Assembly: GCA_030847615.1 (NCBI GenBank) | Contig: JAUMIR010000001.1 | Span: 371,124,687 to 371,188,686, forward strand | DNA length: 64,000 bases | Source: Gambelia wislizenii | Lineage: Eukaryota > Chordata > Lepidosauria > Squamata > Crotaphytidae | Direction of reading: 5' to 3' | Part shown: in pieces, positions 58,901 to 64,000 of the stretch | Layout: the number at the start of each line of letters is the position of its first letter | How positions within the stretch are numbered: the first letter of the stretch is position 1 | Notes under the pieces: model-generated | What the model was told of the DNA's origin: nothing | Seen by the model: the letters and a program-made list of their open reading frames with translations, nothing else | The model's database searches: none | Translations under genes and position numbers: made by a program

Positions 58901-61900
58901 TCCATTAAGTGGTAACATTTAATTTCCCACTCAGAACTTTATAATGAAGTGTTGAGTTGAGGGACTTCCTGAGGGAAATGGGAACGTGACTGCCTAATCT
59001 AGTCATTGAAGGACTTAAAAATACCGTAATCTAGGAAACTTCATTGCCGTGAGCTAAATTGAGGAGCTCATTCATGTGAAACTTTTGAAAGCTGCCCATT
59101 TGGCTCAATATACCTTTGGTGTGTGTTTATGTAGGTGCCTTCAAGTCACCTGTTGACTTATAGTAACCCCATGAATTTTCTTAGGCAAGGAATGTTCAGA
59201 GGTGGTTTTGCCTGCCCTTTCCTCTGAAATACAGCCTCCAGCACCTGGTATTCTTTGGCAGTCTCCCATCCAAGTACTAAGCAGGGCTGGCCCTGCTTAG
59301 CTTTTAAGATCAGACAGGATCTGGTGCCTTTTAGGGTATTTAGGTCCTACACCTTTGGTAGTTTATGTAAAAATATCAATGCTTACTGCAGCATACTAGC
59401 TGAGCTGGCATATGTAGCCAGTGGCTTTCTTTTTTCTGGCACAGGCCCATGAATATGAATGGGAGGAAAGGAAAGCTGGACTCTGCTGAGGGGATCAAAT
59501 CATAGGCAGAGCAAGTAAAACCATGTGAGATTCTACAGTCTTGCATAGCAAAGGATGAACAGTTTCTAGGTGCTCCTCCCTATGTTGCAACACCCAGGAG
59601 GATGGTAATAGACTGTACCATGCAGGCAAGTGTTTCTTGCGTTGCAGCTTATGGCATTTCTGTTTTGTAGTTTGCTTGTTTTTTGTAATAAGTTCTGTGT
59701 GTGTGACATAATGTCTCATAAAGTCAGCAGACCTTGTTGCTGAAGCCCAGTTGACCTCGCTCTAAGAGAGCGAATTTTAAAATAATCCAACTATCTGAAT
59801 AAACTGTCCTTATTTGCTTGGATGGATTTCATACAGACAGTATTCCTGGACTTCTAATAGTATGGCTAGATGGAGCATCTTTGTACTACCACAGTTGTAA
59901 GAAAAACAACATCTACCAGCATTTTTGTTCTGGTGCAATCATTAGCTTCTTCAGAGGTTTGTTCCTGATGAATCTGGCAGTAGCTATAGTGAACACTTCC
60001 AATGGGCACTGATGGTCATGAAGGTTTAATATTAACTGTTTATCTATATTAGCCCACCTTCCTTTGTATTAAATTCATCATTCTGCCGGCTAAGGAACCA
60101 AGAGGAGATGCTGTTTAACTACTTGCTTACACATTAAACTGATATTGAATTTAAGAAGATGAGACAACAGTCGTTGTGTCTGTGATGGATTCAAAGGTTA
60201 ATGTGCTACAGATGCTGTTACAGTTGGGCAGAACAGGTCTATGACTATTTGTGATGAACTATAAAGCAGCAATACCTTCGTGGAGGCCCCAGTGTGGCCC
60301 TTCAGCTGCTCGTTCGGAGTTGGTGACCAGATCTCAACAGGTGTCCTTGCCTTGCACTGCAGTGGCACCTGTTGATCCTCTGTATCTCCTGCACATGTCT
60401 AAAAACATGGCAGCCCTGAGGAAACCAGGATGTGACAGGCCAAACATAAATGGAAGCCTATATACAACTTATGCCATGTTGTACAGCTCTTCATTTTGTT
60501 GAGTGCTCAAGATGTGCTTTGGCTGTGGTGGTTGCTTTTGGCATTCTTAAATGTTCCATGTGAATGAGTCCCAACATCCCATTTTTCACTAATGTAGTAC
60601 TTAATGACATAAACCTTGTTTTCTTTTGTAGCAGACCGCAAAAGCTTTTGCACTATCCATAGCACAGGATATTTAAAAAGCTGGCCACCAACAAAAATGG
60701 GACTAGATGAAGACAATGAACCTGATAACGAAGGCTGTAACTTAAGCTGTCTCGTTGCAATTGGACGATTACATCCTCATGTAGTTCCTCAACCAGTAAA
60801 TGGAGAGATAAGGGTTAAGCCAACAGAATATGTTTCTCGGCATGCAATTGATGGGAAATTTGTATTTGTAGATCAGAGGTAAGAACAACTTCTTTAACTC
60901 ATGGTACCAGAACAGTGGTCCAGAGCTGATGTTTATTCTTTAACCTGCTAGATGGCTTGTTCAGAATAGCAGTAATGTTACTGTGAAAGTAAGTAAATTC
61001 CAGAGCACTTCAGATCAAGTTACATATCCACATGAAGTTTCTGACAGCGTAAATTAATTTATCATTTCAAGTTGCTGAATTCCTGTAAACAAAAGGTAAA
61101 CATTTGTTGTGCAGGAATATGGACTCACAGTCAGTTGAATAATCATCCTGTTTTTCCAGCAGAAAGATGAGGTATAATCTACAGCCTGTCTCCACTGTGC
61201 TGATTATTAATTCATCCCTTTCCCTGCAATGTAGCACATGAAACCAAGTTCCAGACATCACATTGCATGGCAATAACCACTAATGTGAGACTGATTAAAG
61301 TAATCACAGGTAGTCTCTGTCTGGCATTACAAGCCCAGAGTCACTTCTTGGGTCATAAAAAAAGGCACCCATAGTATCCAGAAATTGACACTTTGATTTC
61401 AATGGTTCTGTCATTAATGCGGGGAGAGGAATCTATTGATTAATTTATTTTACTTTTTCATGCATAAATTTGTTGCATCAGCTATATTCATAATCCATTT
61501 ATTAAATGAAATAATGCTTACTATATAAAGCAGAGGGATCTAGGAAAGAGCAGTGTAAAAGAACAAATACTGTTCTATATGCAAAAATATGGAGCCTGTC
61601 TTTCAATTTTTGCATTTCAGAAGTGGGTGGTATTTTGAGAGAACCTTAAGATGTTTCACTTTTGGCATGATTACTATAGCCATATGGCATATTTGCTATG
61701 CATTATTTTTGCTTTGCTATACCAGAGAAAGGACCTGACACAAAGAAAATATATTGACTTGATCTGAAATTGACATTCTAAATGCCACTTTTGTAGCCTT
61801 ATGTGGGGACCTTCCCTGAAGCAAGTTTGAGTGAAGTACGTAGTCTTACTCTCAGAACCAATCATTGATGTTTTGTGTAAGGATTTCTTATACCTTTTTG

Positions 61901-64000
61901 TATCTTTCTGTGTACCAGCACTGGAGAATTACTCTAACAAATAAAAGAATGTTATTTTCCATGGCAATTCTTCTACTTTCTTGTTAATATTTTCTACTTC
62001 ACCCATACCCATGTAACATTAAGTGGAGAAAATTAATAGTAAGAAAGAAAAACTGAAGCCTGTATTCATAGTTCCATTCTCCCCACAGTTTATAGGTACT
62101 GTGTATAGCTTTTGGTATATCTTACTGCTTATATGAGAGTAAATCTTTAGTTTTCTGCCTATAATGTAGTCATTCCACATTATAGCTGCTGAAGAACAAA
62201 TTAGTATTACTGTATATTCCAGCATATAAGATGACTGGGCGTATAAGACGACCCCCCAACTTCTAAATCAAAATATAGAGTTTAGGGTATACTCGCCGTA
62301 TAAGACGATCCCTCATCGCGGCTTCGAGGAGGGTGGGTGGTGGCTGGAAAGCTTCCCCCCCTCCAGCCAGCCACCCTTCCTGAAGCCTCCCCGAAGCTGG
62401 CTGAAGAATTGCAGGGGATGGCTGCCTGGCTGGGGAGAGGCTCAGCCCCTCCCACCCAGCAAGGCTCCCCCCCCCCCGTGCAGCCTTTCTGGGTGGGAGA
62501 GGATCTTCTCCATGACTCAGAGTCACGGAGAAGACCCCCTCCCGCCCAGTGAGGCTCTCCAGCCCCACCCCACCCCCATGCAGCTGCCCCAGCCAGCCAC
62601 CCCCAACATTCCAAATCCAAGATGTATCCGGCATATAAGGCAGCCCCTGACTTTTCAGCTGATTTTACAGGCTGGAAAAGTCGTCTTATACACCAGAATA
62701 TACAGTAAGTGGAAGACTGAAACTTATTCAGCACTTGGGATGTAATATTCTGTTCTTTATTCTGTTGTACACTTTTGTAAGGAGATATCTTTTCTTACTC
62801 CAGTAACTAAATTAAAAAATACTTGGCCAGCTTCCCAATAATTCTCTGAAATACACCTGCTAACATAATTGGTACCCAAAGCCTAGTGATATTCTTATAT
62901 CAGTCAAGGAATACTTGCATCCAAGAAACGTCCACGCCAATGCACTGTGTACTGATGACAGAAAAGAAGGTACGGTTGTTAGTGGCAAAATCATAGTTTA
63001 CAGATAGTAGATTAAATTTGGGGAAGCAAAAGTTTCATGCATAATCACTCTTGTAAGATATCATATGTGCAAATTGGCTATCACTCTTTTTGTTAAAAAC
63101 ATGCAAAAAATAATTTCTTGAATCATTTAATGGACTAAGGTTTGACATTGAGCAAAATCCAACATACACATTAATTTAAGAATACTGAAATCAGTGGCCT
63201 TGTGTGAACCCAACTCTTCATATGTGGCCATCACATCTGTCTGAGGCAGAAACATGTATGTTCAAGGTGCTTGTATGTAGAATACACATGTGAGGAGCAC
63301 ATCTGAACCCTCACTAATTCATTGGCAGTTTACCAAGGTATAACAGATGCTTGACACTGGAGGATAGTGGGAAGCCATTTTTGCTGGTTTGATCTGTAGT
63401 TCTAGGCACCGCTTCCCATGCTGTTCCAGAAGGTCCCATGACTCTTTCAGACAGCTTTTTAGAGGACTGCAAGGCAAGTGGCGGAAATTAGCTCTACCTT
63501 CTTCCACCAGAAGCATCCCATAAGCAGAGCATTCTTGGGTAGTTTGTGTTTAACACGCTGTCCTTCCCTCATCCCCAGTTAAAATTCCTGGTCCACGCCC
63601 ATTTAAGCTTAACTTTAAGTCTTCAGAATGGAATATGGGGGTTGTAATATTTATAGTTTTGGCAGTACATTCTGTTGTAGTACATTCATAGGAGAAAATG
63701 TGGTTTTATAGTAGGTTTGTCTTCTTTCTTACTGGTTGCTCTTCCTGCTTTTTAACTGCACCCTGATTTGCAGATATTAGCCAGGTAATAATAGTTTTCT
63801 CCGTGCAATGAAAGTTTCTTCCACTGGTTTCTGCAAATCAGGCATCTCTTTAAAGGCAATGGCCAATTTCATATCTGATCAGTTGGCACCCATTTTGGTA
63901 GTAGTTGCATATAATTTATATATATATATATATATATTAAAAAGCTGAATAGCCTTTTTATATTTTAGGGCAACTGCAATTTTGGCATATTTACCACAGG
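37845..64000 (+). CDS. BMAL1: BMAL1 (ARNTL), core circadian bHLH-PAS transcription factor; spliced, 3' end beyond window
   Basis: Joining 37845-37984, 38751-38771, 44008-44046, 44461-44502, 46026-46183, 47665-47744, 55843-55935, 56194-56311, 56595-56744, 60632-60878 and 63969-64000 gives one open frame of 1120 nt (373 codons plus 1 nt). The product begins [17 protein letters not shown] and is recognisable as BMAL1 rather than BMAL2. Family knowledge: BMAL1 dimerises with CLOCK or NPAS2 in the nucleus and binds E-boxes to drive Per, Cry and Rev-erb transcription. Visible parts are a basic NRKRKG cluster (about residues 36-41), bHLH (about 79-134), PAS-A (exons 6-8), a linker (exons 8-10) and the start of PAS-B (exons 10-11). 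Known mammalian regulatory residues are conserved: the CK2-target serine in MNSFIDE (Ser97 here, Ser90 without the microexon) and the SUMO motif VKVE (Lys266 here, 259 without it). The rest of PAS-B and the C-terminal transactivation region lie outside. Several introns are filled with transposons. Confidence 0.97.
38751..38771 (+). CDS. BMAL1: BMAL1 coding exon 2: 21-nt alternative microexon
   Basis: A 21-base segment lies between cattttcttttttcag and a perfect donor GTAAGT. With the flanking exons it reads Gln-Leu-Asp-Gly-Phe-Ser-Phe-Glu-Glu-Gly-Met, inserting seven residues between TDYQ and EGMD. Skipping it also keeps frame, because CA joins A to give Gln-Glu-Gly-Met, which matches the short arrangement I recall for mammalian BMAL1. 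Inclusion versus skipping is therefore likely alternative. The insert is acidic and hydrophobic and lies between the NLS cluster and bHLH. Without RNA data the inclusion rate is unknown. Confidence 0.85.
   Translation, partial: ARWLFF
38917..39143 (-). mobile_element. tRNA-derived MIR-like SINE, nearly complete
   Basis: Starts at ttgttgttgtgtttcttcaa, contains cttgcccaaggtcacccagt, and ends with gtcgtagtccaacactcaaa ccactacacca, the complement of a clear tRNA-like head. It lies 150 bases after the BMAL1 microexon. Confidence 0.78.
40555..40750 (+). pseudogene. Gag finger remnant of DIRS-4
   Basis: One frame gives [17 protein letters not shown]; after a frameshift another gives [20 protein letters not shown] and [10 protein letters not shown]. 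Combined, these show the C-x2-C plus DGHxxCxxCLGE finger of DIRS gag proteins. It is homologous to the minus-strand finger of DIRS-3, but in the opposite orientation relative to the element ends. Confidence 0.65.
41140..41450 (+). pseudogene. RNase H and post-RNase H remnant of DIRS-4
   Basis: The frame encodes [20 protein letters not shown] and [20 protein letters not shown], which aligns with the RNase H of DIRS-1 (TSDASLRGWG, WSAEEL). The catalytic Asp in MTDPS is present. Downstream, [11 protein letters not shown] and [14 protein letters not shown] in shifted frames resemble the end of RNase H and the following region. Confidence 0.6.
41870..42952 (+). pseudogene. Tyrosine recombinase remnant of DIRS-4, split by CR1, catalytic Tyr replaced
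   Basis: Around 42255-42320 a shifted frame gives [16 protein letters not shown], the region of the first catalytic Arg. After the CR1 insertion, the frame near 42700-42950 gives [20 protein letters not shown], then [10 protein letters not shown] (HxxR), then [20 protein letters not shown]. Comparison with DIRS-1 (TFVRYYKL) places Cys where the nucleophilic Tyr should be. The protein would be inactive even without the frameshifts. Confidence 0.65.
42331..42428 (+). mobile_element. CR1 LINE 3' tail nested in DIRS-4
   Basis: The segment gcatggcagggggttggact through three copies of the 8-bp ATTCTATG-type terminal repeat is the characteristic 3' end of CR1. Its plus orientation is shown by the terminal octamers. 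It interrupts the recombinase remnant, so it is younger than DIRS-4. Confidence 0.85.
44008..44046 (+). CDS. BMAL1: BMAL1 coding exon 3
   Basis: Acceptor ggttttag, 39 bases encoding [12 protein letters not shown] plus two bases of Arg, then donor gtattt. The sequence is the acidic linker before bHLH, similar to MDTDKDDPHGR of mammalian BMAL1 from memory. The phase (2) matches both neighbours. The intron upstream (5.2 kb from the microexon) carries a SINE and DIRS-4. Confidence 0.95.
44461..44502 (+). CDS. BMAL1: BMAL1 coding exon 4
   Basis: Acceptor ttcccctccag, 42 bases encoding [13 protein letters not shown] with split arginines at both borders, then donor gtaaac. It leads into the basic region of the bHLH domain. 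The preceding intron is only 414 bases. Confidence 0.95.
45160..45330. repeat. A-rich and TA/GT low-complexity tract
   Basis: A runs followed by TACA/TATA repeats and (TG)n; low complexity inside the exon 4-5 intron. Confidence 0.8.
46026..46183 (+). CDS. BMAL1: BMAL1 coding exon 5: bHLH domain
   Basis: Acceptor tttattatttag, 158 bases, donor GTAAGT. It encodes [18 protein letters not shown] followed by helix 1, the loop and helix 2 ending MKTLRG. The basic-region His, Glu and Arg residues that read the E-box (H-S-Q-I-E-K-R-R-R) are all present, so DNA binding should be intact. The serine after MN is the residue phosphorylated by CK2 in mouse (Ser90 there; Ser97 with the microexon counted). 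Confidence 0.98.
46379..46482. mobile_element. hAT-like MITE fragment
   Basis: The segment ggcatggtgaacttgtggcc cttc and the following agccagcattaccaatactt are diverged versions of a common reptile hAT MITE. It lies in the intron after the bHLH exon. Confidence 0.4.
47665..47744 (+). CDS. BMAL1: BMAL1 coding exon 6: start of PAS-A
   Basis: Acceptor ccccactttaag, 80 bases, donor gtatgt. It encodes [18 protein letters not shown] and ELKHLILR, ending in phase 0. This is the N-cap helix leading into PAS-A; the LKHLILR stretch together with the next residues has been described as a nuclear-export-like segment in mouse BMAL1 (established knowledge, from memory). The following 8.1-kb intron contains a Tigger-like MITE and DIRS-2. 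Confidence 0.97.
48147..48376. mobile_element. Tigger-like MITE with TA duplication, abutting DIRS-2
   Basis: Bounded by TA at both ends; left arm caattgtccctctgtatcca, right arm gcagatactgagggccaact. The TA target is consistent with the Tc1/mariner/pogo group. Two bases separate it from the left end of DIRS-2. Confidence 0.7.
48379..48537 (+). repeat. Left inverted terminal repeat of DIRS-2
   Basis: Runs from ttctctggattggtgagagg to gacctcagttc and is the imperfect reverse complement of 53711-53895. The MITE at 48147-48376 ends two bases before it. Confidence 0.82.
49551..50766 (+). pseudogene. Gag-like remnant of DIRS-2, interrupted by a SINE
   Basis: Up to about 49925, shifted frames encode [20 protein letters not shown] and [20 protein letters not shown], matching VAEEWDRPACGRKGTLAAQK and LKTPVVNGPVVSMVSNSLAP of DIRS-1. 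After the SINE, 50296-50766 encodes [20 protein letters not shown], then [20 protein letters not shown], the conserved C-terminal part. A TAGCTG-type hexamer repeat at 50405-50432 expands an Ala-Val stretch. The protein is broken in at least two places. Confidence 0.72.
49928..50203 (+). mobile_element. Sauria-like tRNA-derived SINE nested in DIRS-2 gag
   Basis: The head cctggtgacacagtggtta (A-box-like) and gttcgattcc (B-box) are tRNA-derived. The body includes ggtaaaatgagtacctggct, and the tail aagccactcttatagcc...ggtataaataact ends in an A/T run. This layout is that of squamate SINEs mobilised by Bov-B-type LINEs. The coding match of the host gag resumes directly after it. Confidence 0.75.
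51090..51870 (+). pseudogene. Reverse transcriptase of DIRS-2; YLDD reduced to YLD
   Basis: Motif A reads [17 protein letters not shown], then [20 protein letters not shown] and [21 protein letters not shown] frameshift follows at about 51370, and motif C reads [19 protein letters not shown]-1 has [15 protein letters not shown], so one catalytic Asp codon is missing. Downstream [20 protein letters not shown] is conserved. Stops (for example at about 51153) and the lost Asp mean it cannot be active. Confidence 0.85.
51860..52438 (+). pseudogene. RNase H and post-RNase H region of DIRS-2
   Basis: The RNase H start [19 protein letters not shown] ends at a stop at 51920-51922; the rest continues in another frame (51965-52438) with [13 protein letters not shown] and [18 protein letters not shown], where the Asp of the family DNNTA motif reads Ala-Asn. 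The post-RNase H part keeps [20 protein letters not shown] and LLYLFPP and then stops at 52438, shorter than in DIRS-1. Confidence 0.78.
52450..53487 (+). pseudogene. Tyrosine recombinase of DIRS-2, two frameshifts
   Basis: From 52450 the frame encodes [51 protein letters not shown] and [14 protein letters not shown] (first catalytic Arg), with a stop at 52974. The catalytic domain continues from 52988 with [34 protein letters not shown] and [17 protein letters not shown] (HxxR). A second frameshift near 53395 separates it from [20 protein letters not shown], which carries the nucleophilic Tyr and ends at 53487. Confidence 0.85.
53541..53645 (+). repeat. Internal complementary region of DIRS-2
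   Basis: The first half is complementary to the left end (tattcctcctctcaccaacc) and the second half to the right end (ttggtacttaccatgaaagt). It has the same arrangement as in DIRS-1. Confidence 0.82.
53711..53904 (+). repeat. Right inverted terminal repeat of DIRS-2
   Basis: Reverse complement of the left ITR plus a short extension matching the ICR. It contains CACAGTAAGTACC at 53877-53889, a good splice-donor match on the BMAL1 sense strand. Confidence 0.82.
53905..55842. other. Intron sequence, no other gene seen
   Basis: The rest of the exon 6-7 intron after DIRS-2. No repeat family recognised with confidence. Confidence 0.55.
55843..55935 (+). CDS. BMAL1: BMAL1 coding exon 7: PAS-A
   Basis: Acceptor tttcccaattag, 93 bases (31 codons, phase 0 at both ends), donor gtattt. 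It encodes [19 protein letters not shown] and [12 protein letters not shown], the first beta strands of PAS-A. Conservation with vertebrate BMAL1 appears essentially complete. Confidence 0.98.
56194..56311 (+). CDS. BMAL1: BMAL1 coding exon 8: PAS-A
   Basis: Acceptor tctgtcttggcag, 118 bases, donor GTAAGT. It encodes [20 protein letters not shown], then [19 protein letters not shown], the PAS-A helices and the start of the interdomain loop. The intron before it is short (258 bases). Confidence 0.98.
56595..56744 (+). CDS. BMAL1: BMAL1 coding exon 9: PAS-A C-terminal part with SUMO motif
   Basis: Acceptor tccccatacag, 150 bases, donor gtaata. It encodes [18 protein letters not shown] and [18 protein letters not shown], then [14 protein letters not shown]. 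The VKVE motif is the SUMO acceptor known in mouse (Lys259 there). The exon ends with one base of the next codon, which matters for the tandem acceptor of exon 10. Confidence 0.98.
57229..57670 (-). mobile_element. CR1 LINE 3' fragment, longest copy
   Basis: About 440 bases from the terminal octamer complement to tcgcccttctctggacatga. The minus strand encodes [20 protein letters not shown], then [20 protein letters not shown], then [15 protein letters not shown]: the intact end of the CR1 ORF2 protein, with an upstream stop. It lies in the exon 9-10 intron. Confidence 0.88.
57672..57980. mobile_element. TIR MITE, separate Tigger-like family
   Basis: Left end tacagtacgacccctgtatc and right end ggatacaggggtcatactgt a are inverted repeats. 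It directly follows the CR1 fragment. Confidence 0.6.
57981..59118. other. Intron sequence, nothing recognised
   Basis: Part of the exon 9-10 intron between a MITE and the 5S-derived SINE. Sequence from 59333 to 60628 likewise shows no recognisable feature. Confidence 0.55.
59119..59332 (-). mobile_element. 5S rRNA-derived SINE
   Basis: The reverse complement shows aagctaagcagggccagccc and tagtacttggatgggagact, the same 5S-derived head as at 7187-7415, with the same tail (caagtcacctgttgacttat on the plus strand). It lies in the 3.9-kb intron between exons 9 and 10. Confidence 0.85.
60629..60634 (+). promoter_or_regulatory. BMAL1: Tandem (NAGNAG) splice acceptor of BMAL1 exon 10
   Basis: tagcag offers two AG acceptors three bases apart; either keeps frame and the choice adds or removes one alanine. 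Confidence 0.7.
60632..60878 (+). CDS. BMAL1: BMAL1 coding exon 10: PAS-A end, linker and start of PAS-B
   Basis: The acceptor region reads tttgtagcag, a tandem NAGNAG. Using the first AG (exon from 60632) gives KKKADRKSFC, the usual vertebrate form; using the second (from 60635) gives KKKDRKSFC, one alanine shorter. The exon then encodes [20 protein letters not shown], then [20 protein letters not shown] and [16 protein letters not shown], leading to the first PAS-B strand (FVFVDQ). The donor gtaaga follows at 60879. Confidence 0.97.
62208..62707. mobile_element. 500-bp TIR element with GC-rich interior
   Basis: The ends tactgtatattccagcatat and, reversed, tactgtatattctggtgtat are inverted repeats of about 29 bp containing ataaga(c/t)gact. 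The interior is strongly GC- and C-rich. It lies in the last intron, 1.26 kb before exon 11. Confidence 0.65.
63916..63939. repeat. (AT)n microsatellite near exon 11 acceptor
   Basis: About eleven TA units, 30 bases upstream of the acceptor of BMAL1 exon 11. Confidence 0.85.
63969..64000 (+). CDS. BMAL1: BMAL1 coding exon 11 (partial, cut by window end): PAS-B
   Basis: Acceptor tatattttag at 63959-63968, then 32 bases encoding [11 protein letters not shown] in the correct phase. The frame is still open at base 64000, so the exon continues beyond the window. The intron before it (3.1 kb) holds a MITE and an (AT)n tract. Confidence 0.95.

Noticed and set aside
1..64000. CRISPR arrays, bacterial operons, riboswitches
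   Set aside because: The sequence is an intron-containing vertebrate gene region with reptile interspersed repeats; no regularly spaced direct repeats of CRISPR type were seen.

Overview
The window is vertebrate nuclear DNA, most likely from a squamate reptile. The evidence for the lineage is the repeat mix: 5S-rRNA-derived SINEs, a second tRNA-derived SINE family with an (ACA)n tail, a Sauria-like SINE, CR1 and L2 LINEs, hAT-like and Tigger-like MITEs, and several DIRS-type tyrosine-recombinase retrotransposons. The only host gene I can support is BMAL1 (ARNTL), the bHLH-PAS partner of CLOCK, on the + strand. Eleven coding exons are present, from the start codon at 37,845 to an exon cut off by the window end at 64,000. 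Together they encode about 373 residues: the N-terminal region with its basic nuclear-localisation cluster, the bHLH domain, PAS-A, the PAS-A/PAS-B linker and the first part of PAS-B. All splice junctions have GT/AG ends and keep one frame. A 21-nt in-frame microexon (38,751-38,771) and a tandem TAGCAG acceptor (60,629-60,634) could each give alternative proteins.

Layout. 1-29,156: no coding exon seen; upstream or 5'-UTR-intron sequence with CR1 fragments (1.3 and 11.3 kb), a 51-bp perfect-TIR element (4.5-5.3 kb), a LINE 3' fragment (5.5-6.1 kb), SINEs, a hAT-like element with an 8-bp duplication (10.95-12.09 kb), a decayed L2 (12.7-14.7 kb), Tigger-like TIR elements and a palindromic microsatellite. 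29,157-35,008: a nearly full-length DIRS-type element (DIRS-1). 35,942-37,430: an internally deleted DIRS element (DIRS-3) whose gag-like interior is inverted relative to its ends. 37,837-47,744: BMAL1 exons 1-6 (N-terminus, bHLH, start of PAS-A), with a decayed DIRS copy (DIRS-4) at 40,180-43,330 in the second intron. 48,379-53,904: a second near-full-length DIRS element of another subfamily (DIRS-2), filling most of the 8.1-kb intron that splits PAS-A. 55,843-64,000: exons 7-11 (rest of PAS-A, linker, start of PAS-B), with CR1, 5S-SINE and MITE insertions in the larger introns.

The most notable structure is the set of four DIRS-like elements in about 25 kb around the 5' coding half of a core clock gene. 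They represent three terminal-sequence subfamilies, and three of them retain the inverted terminal repeats plus internal complementary region (ICR) expected for circle-junction replication. All four carry a splice-donor-like GTAAG at the end that lies downstream on the BMAL1 sense strand. DIRS elements are a known class, so the novelty is in the arrangement: the inverted interior, the nested insertions, the catalytic lesions and the donor motifs inside host introns. All coding parts of the elements have frameshifts or stops, so I read them as inactive copies.
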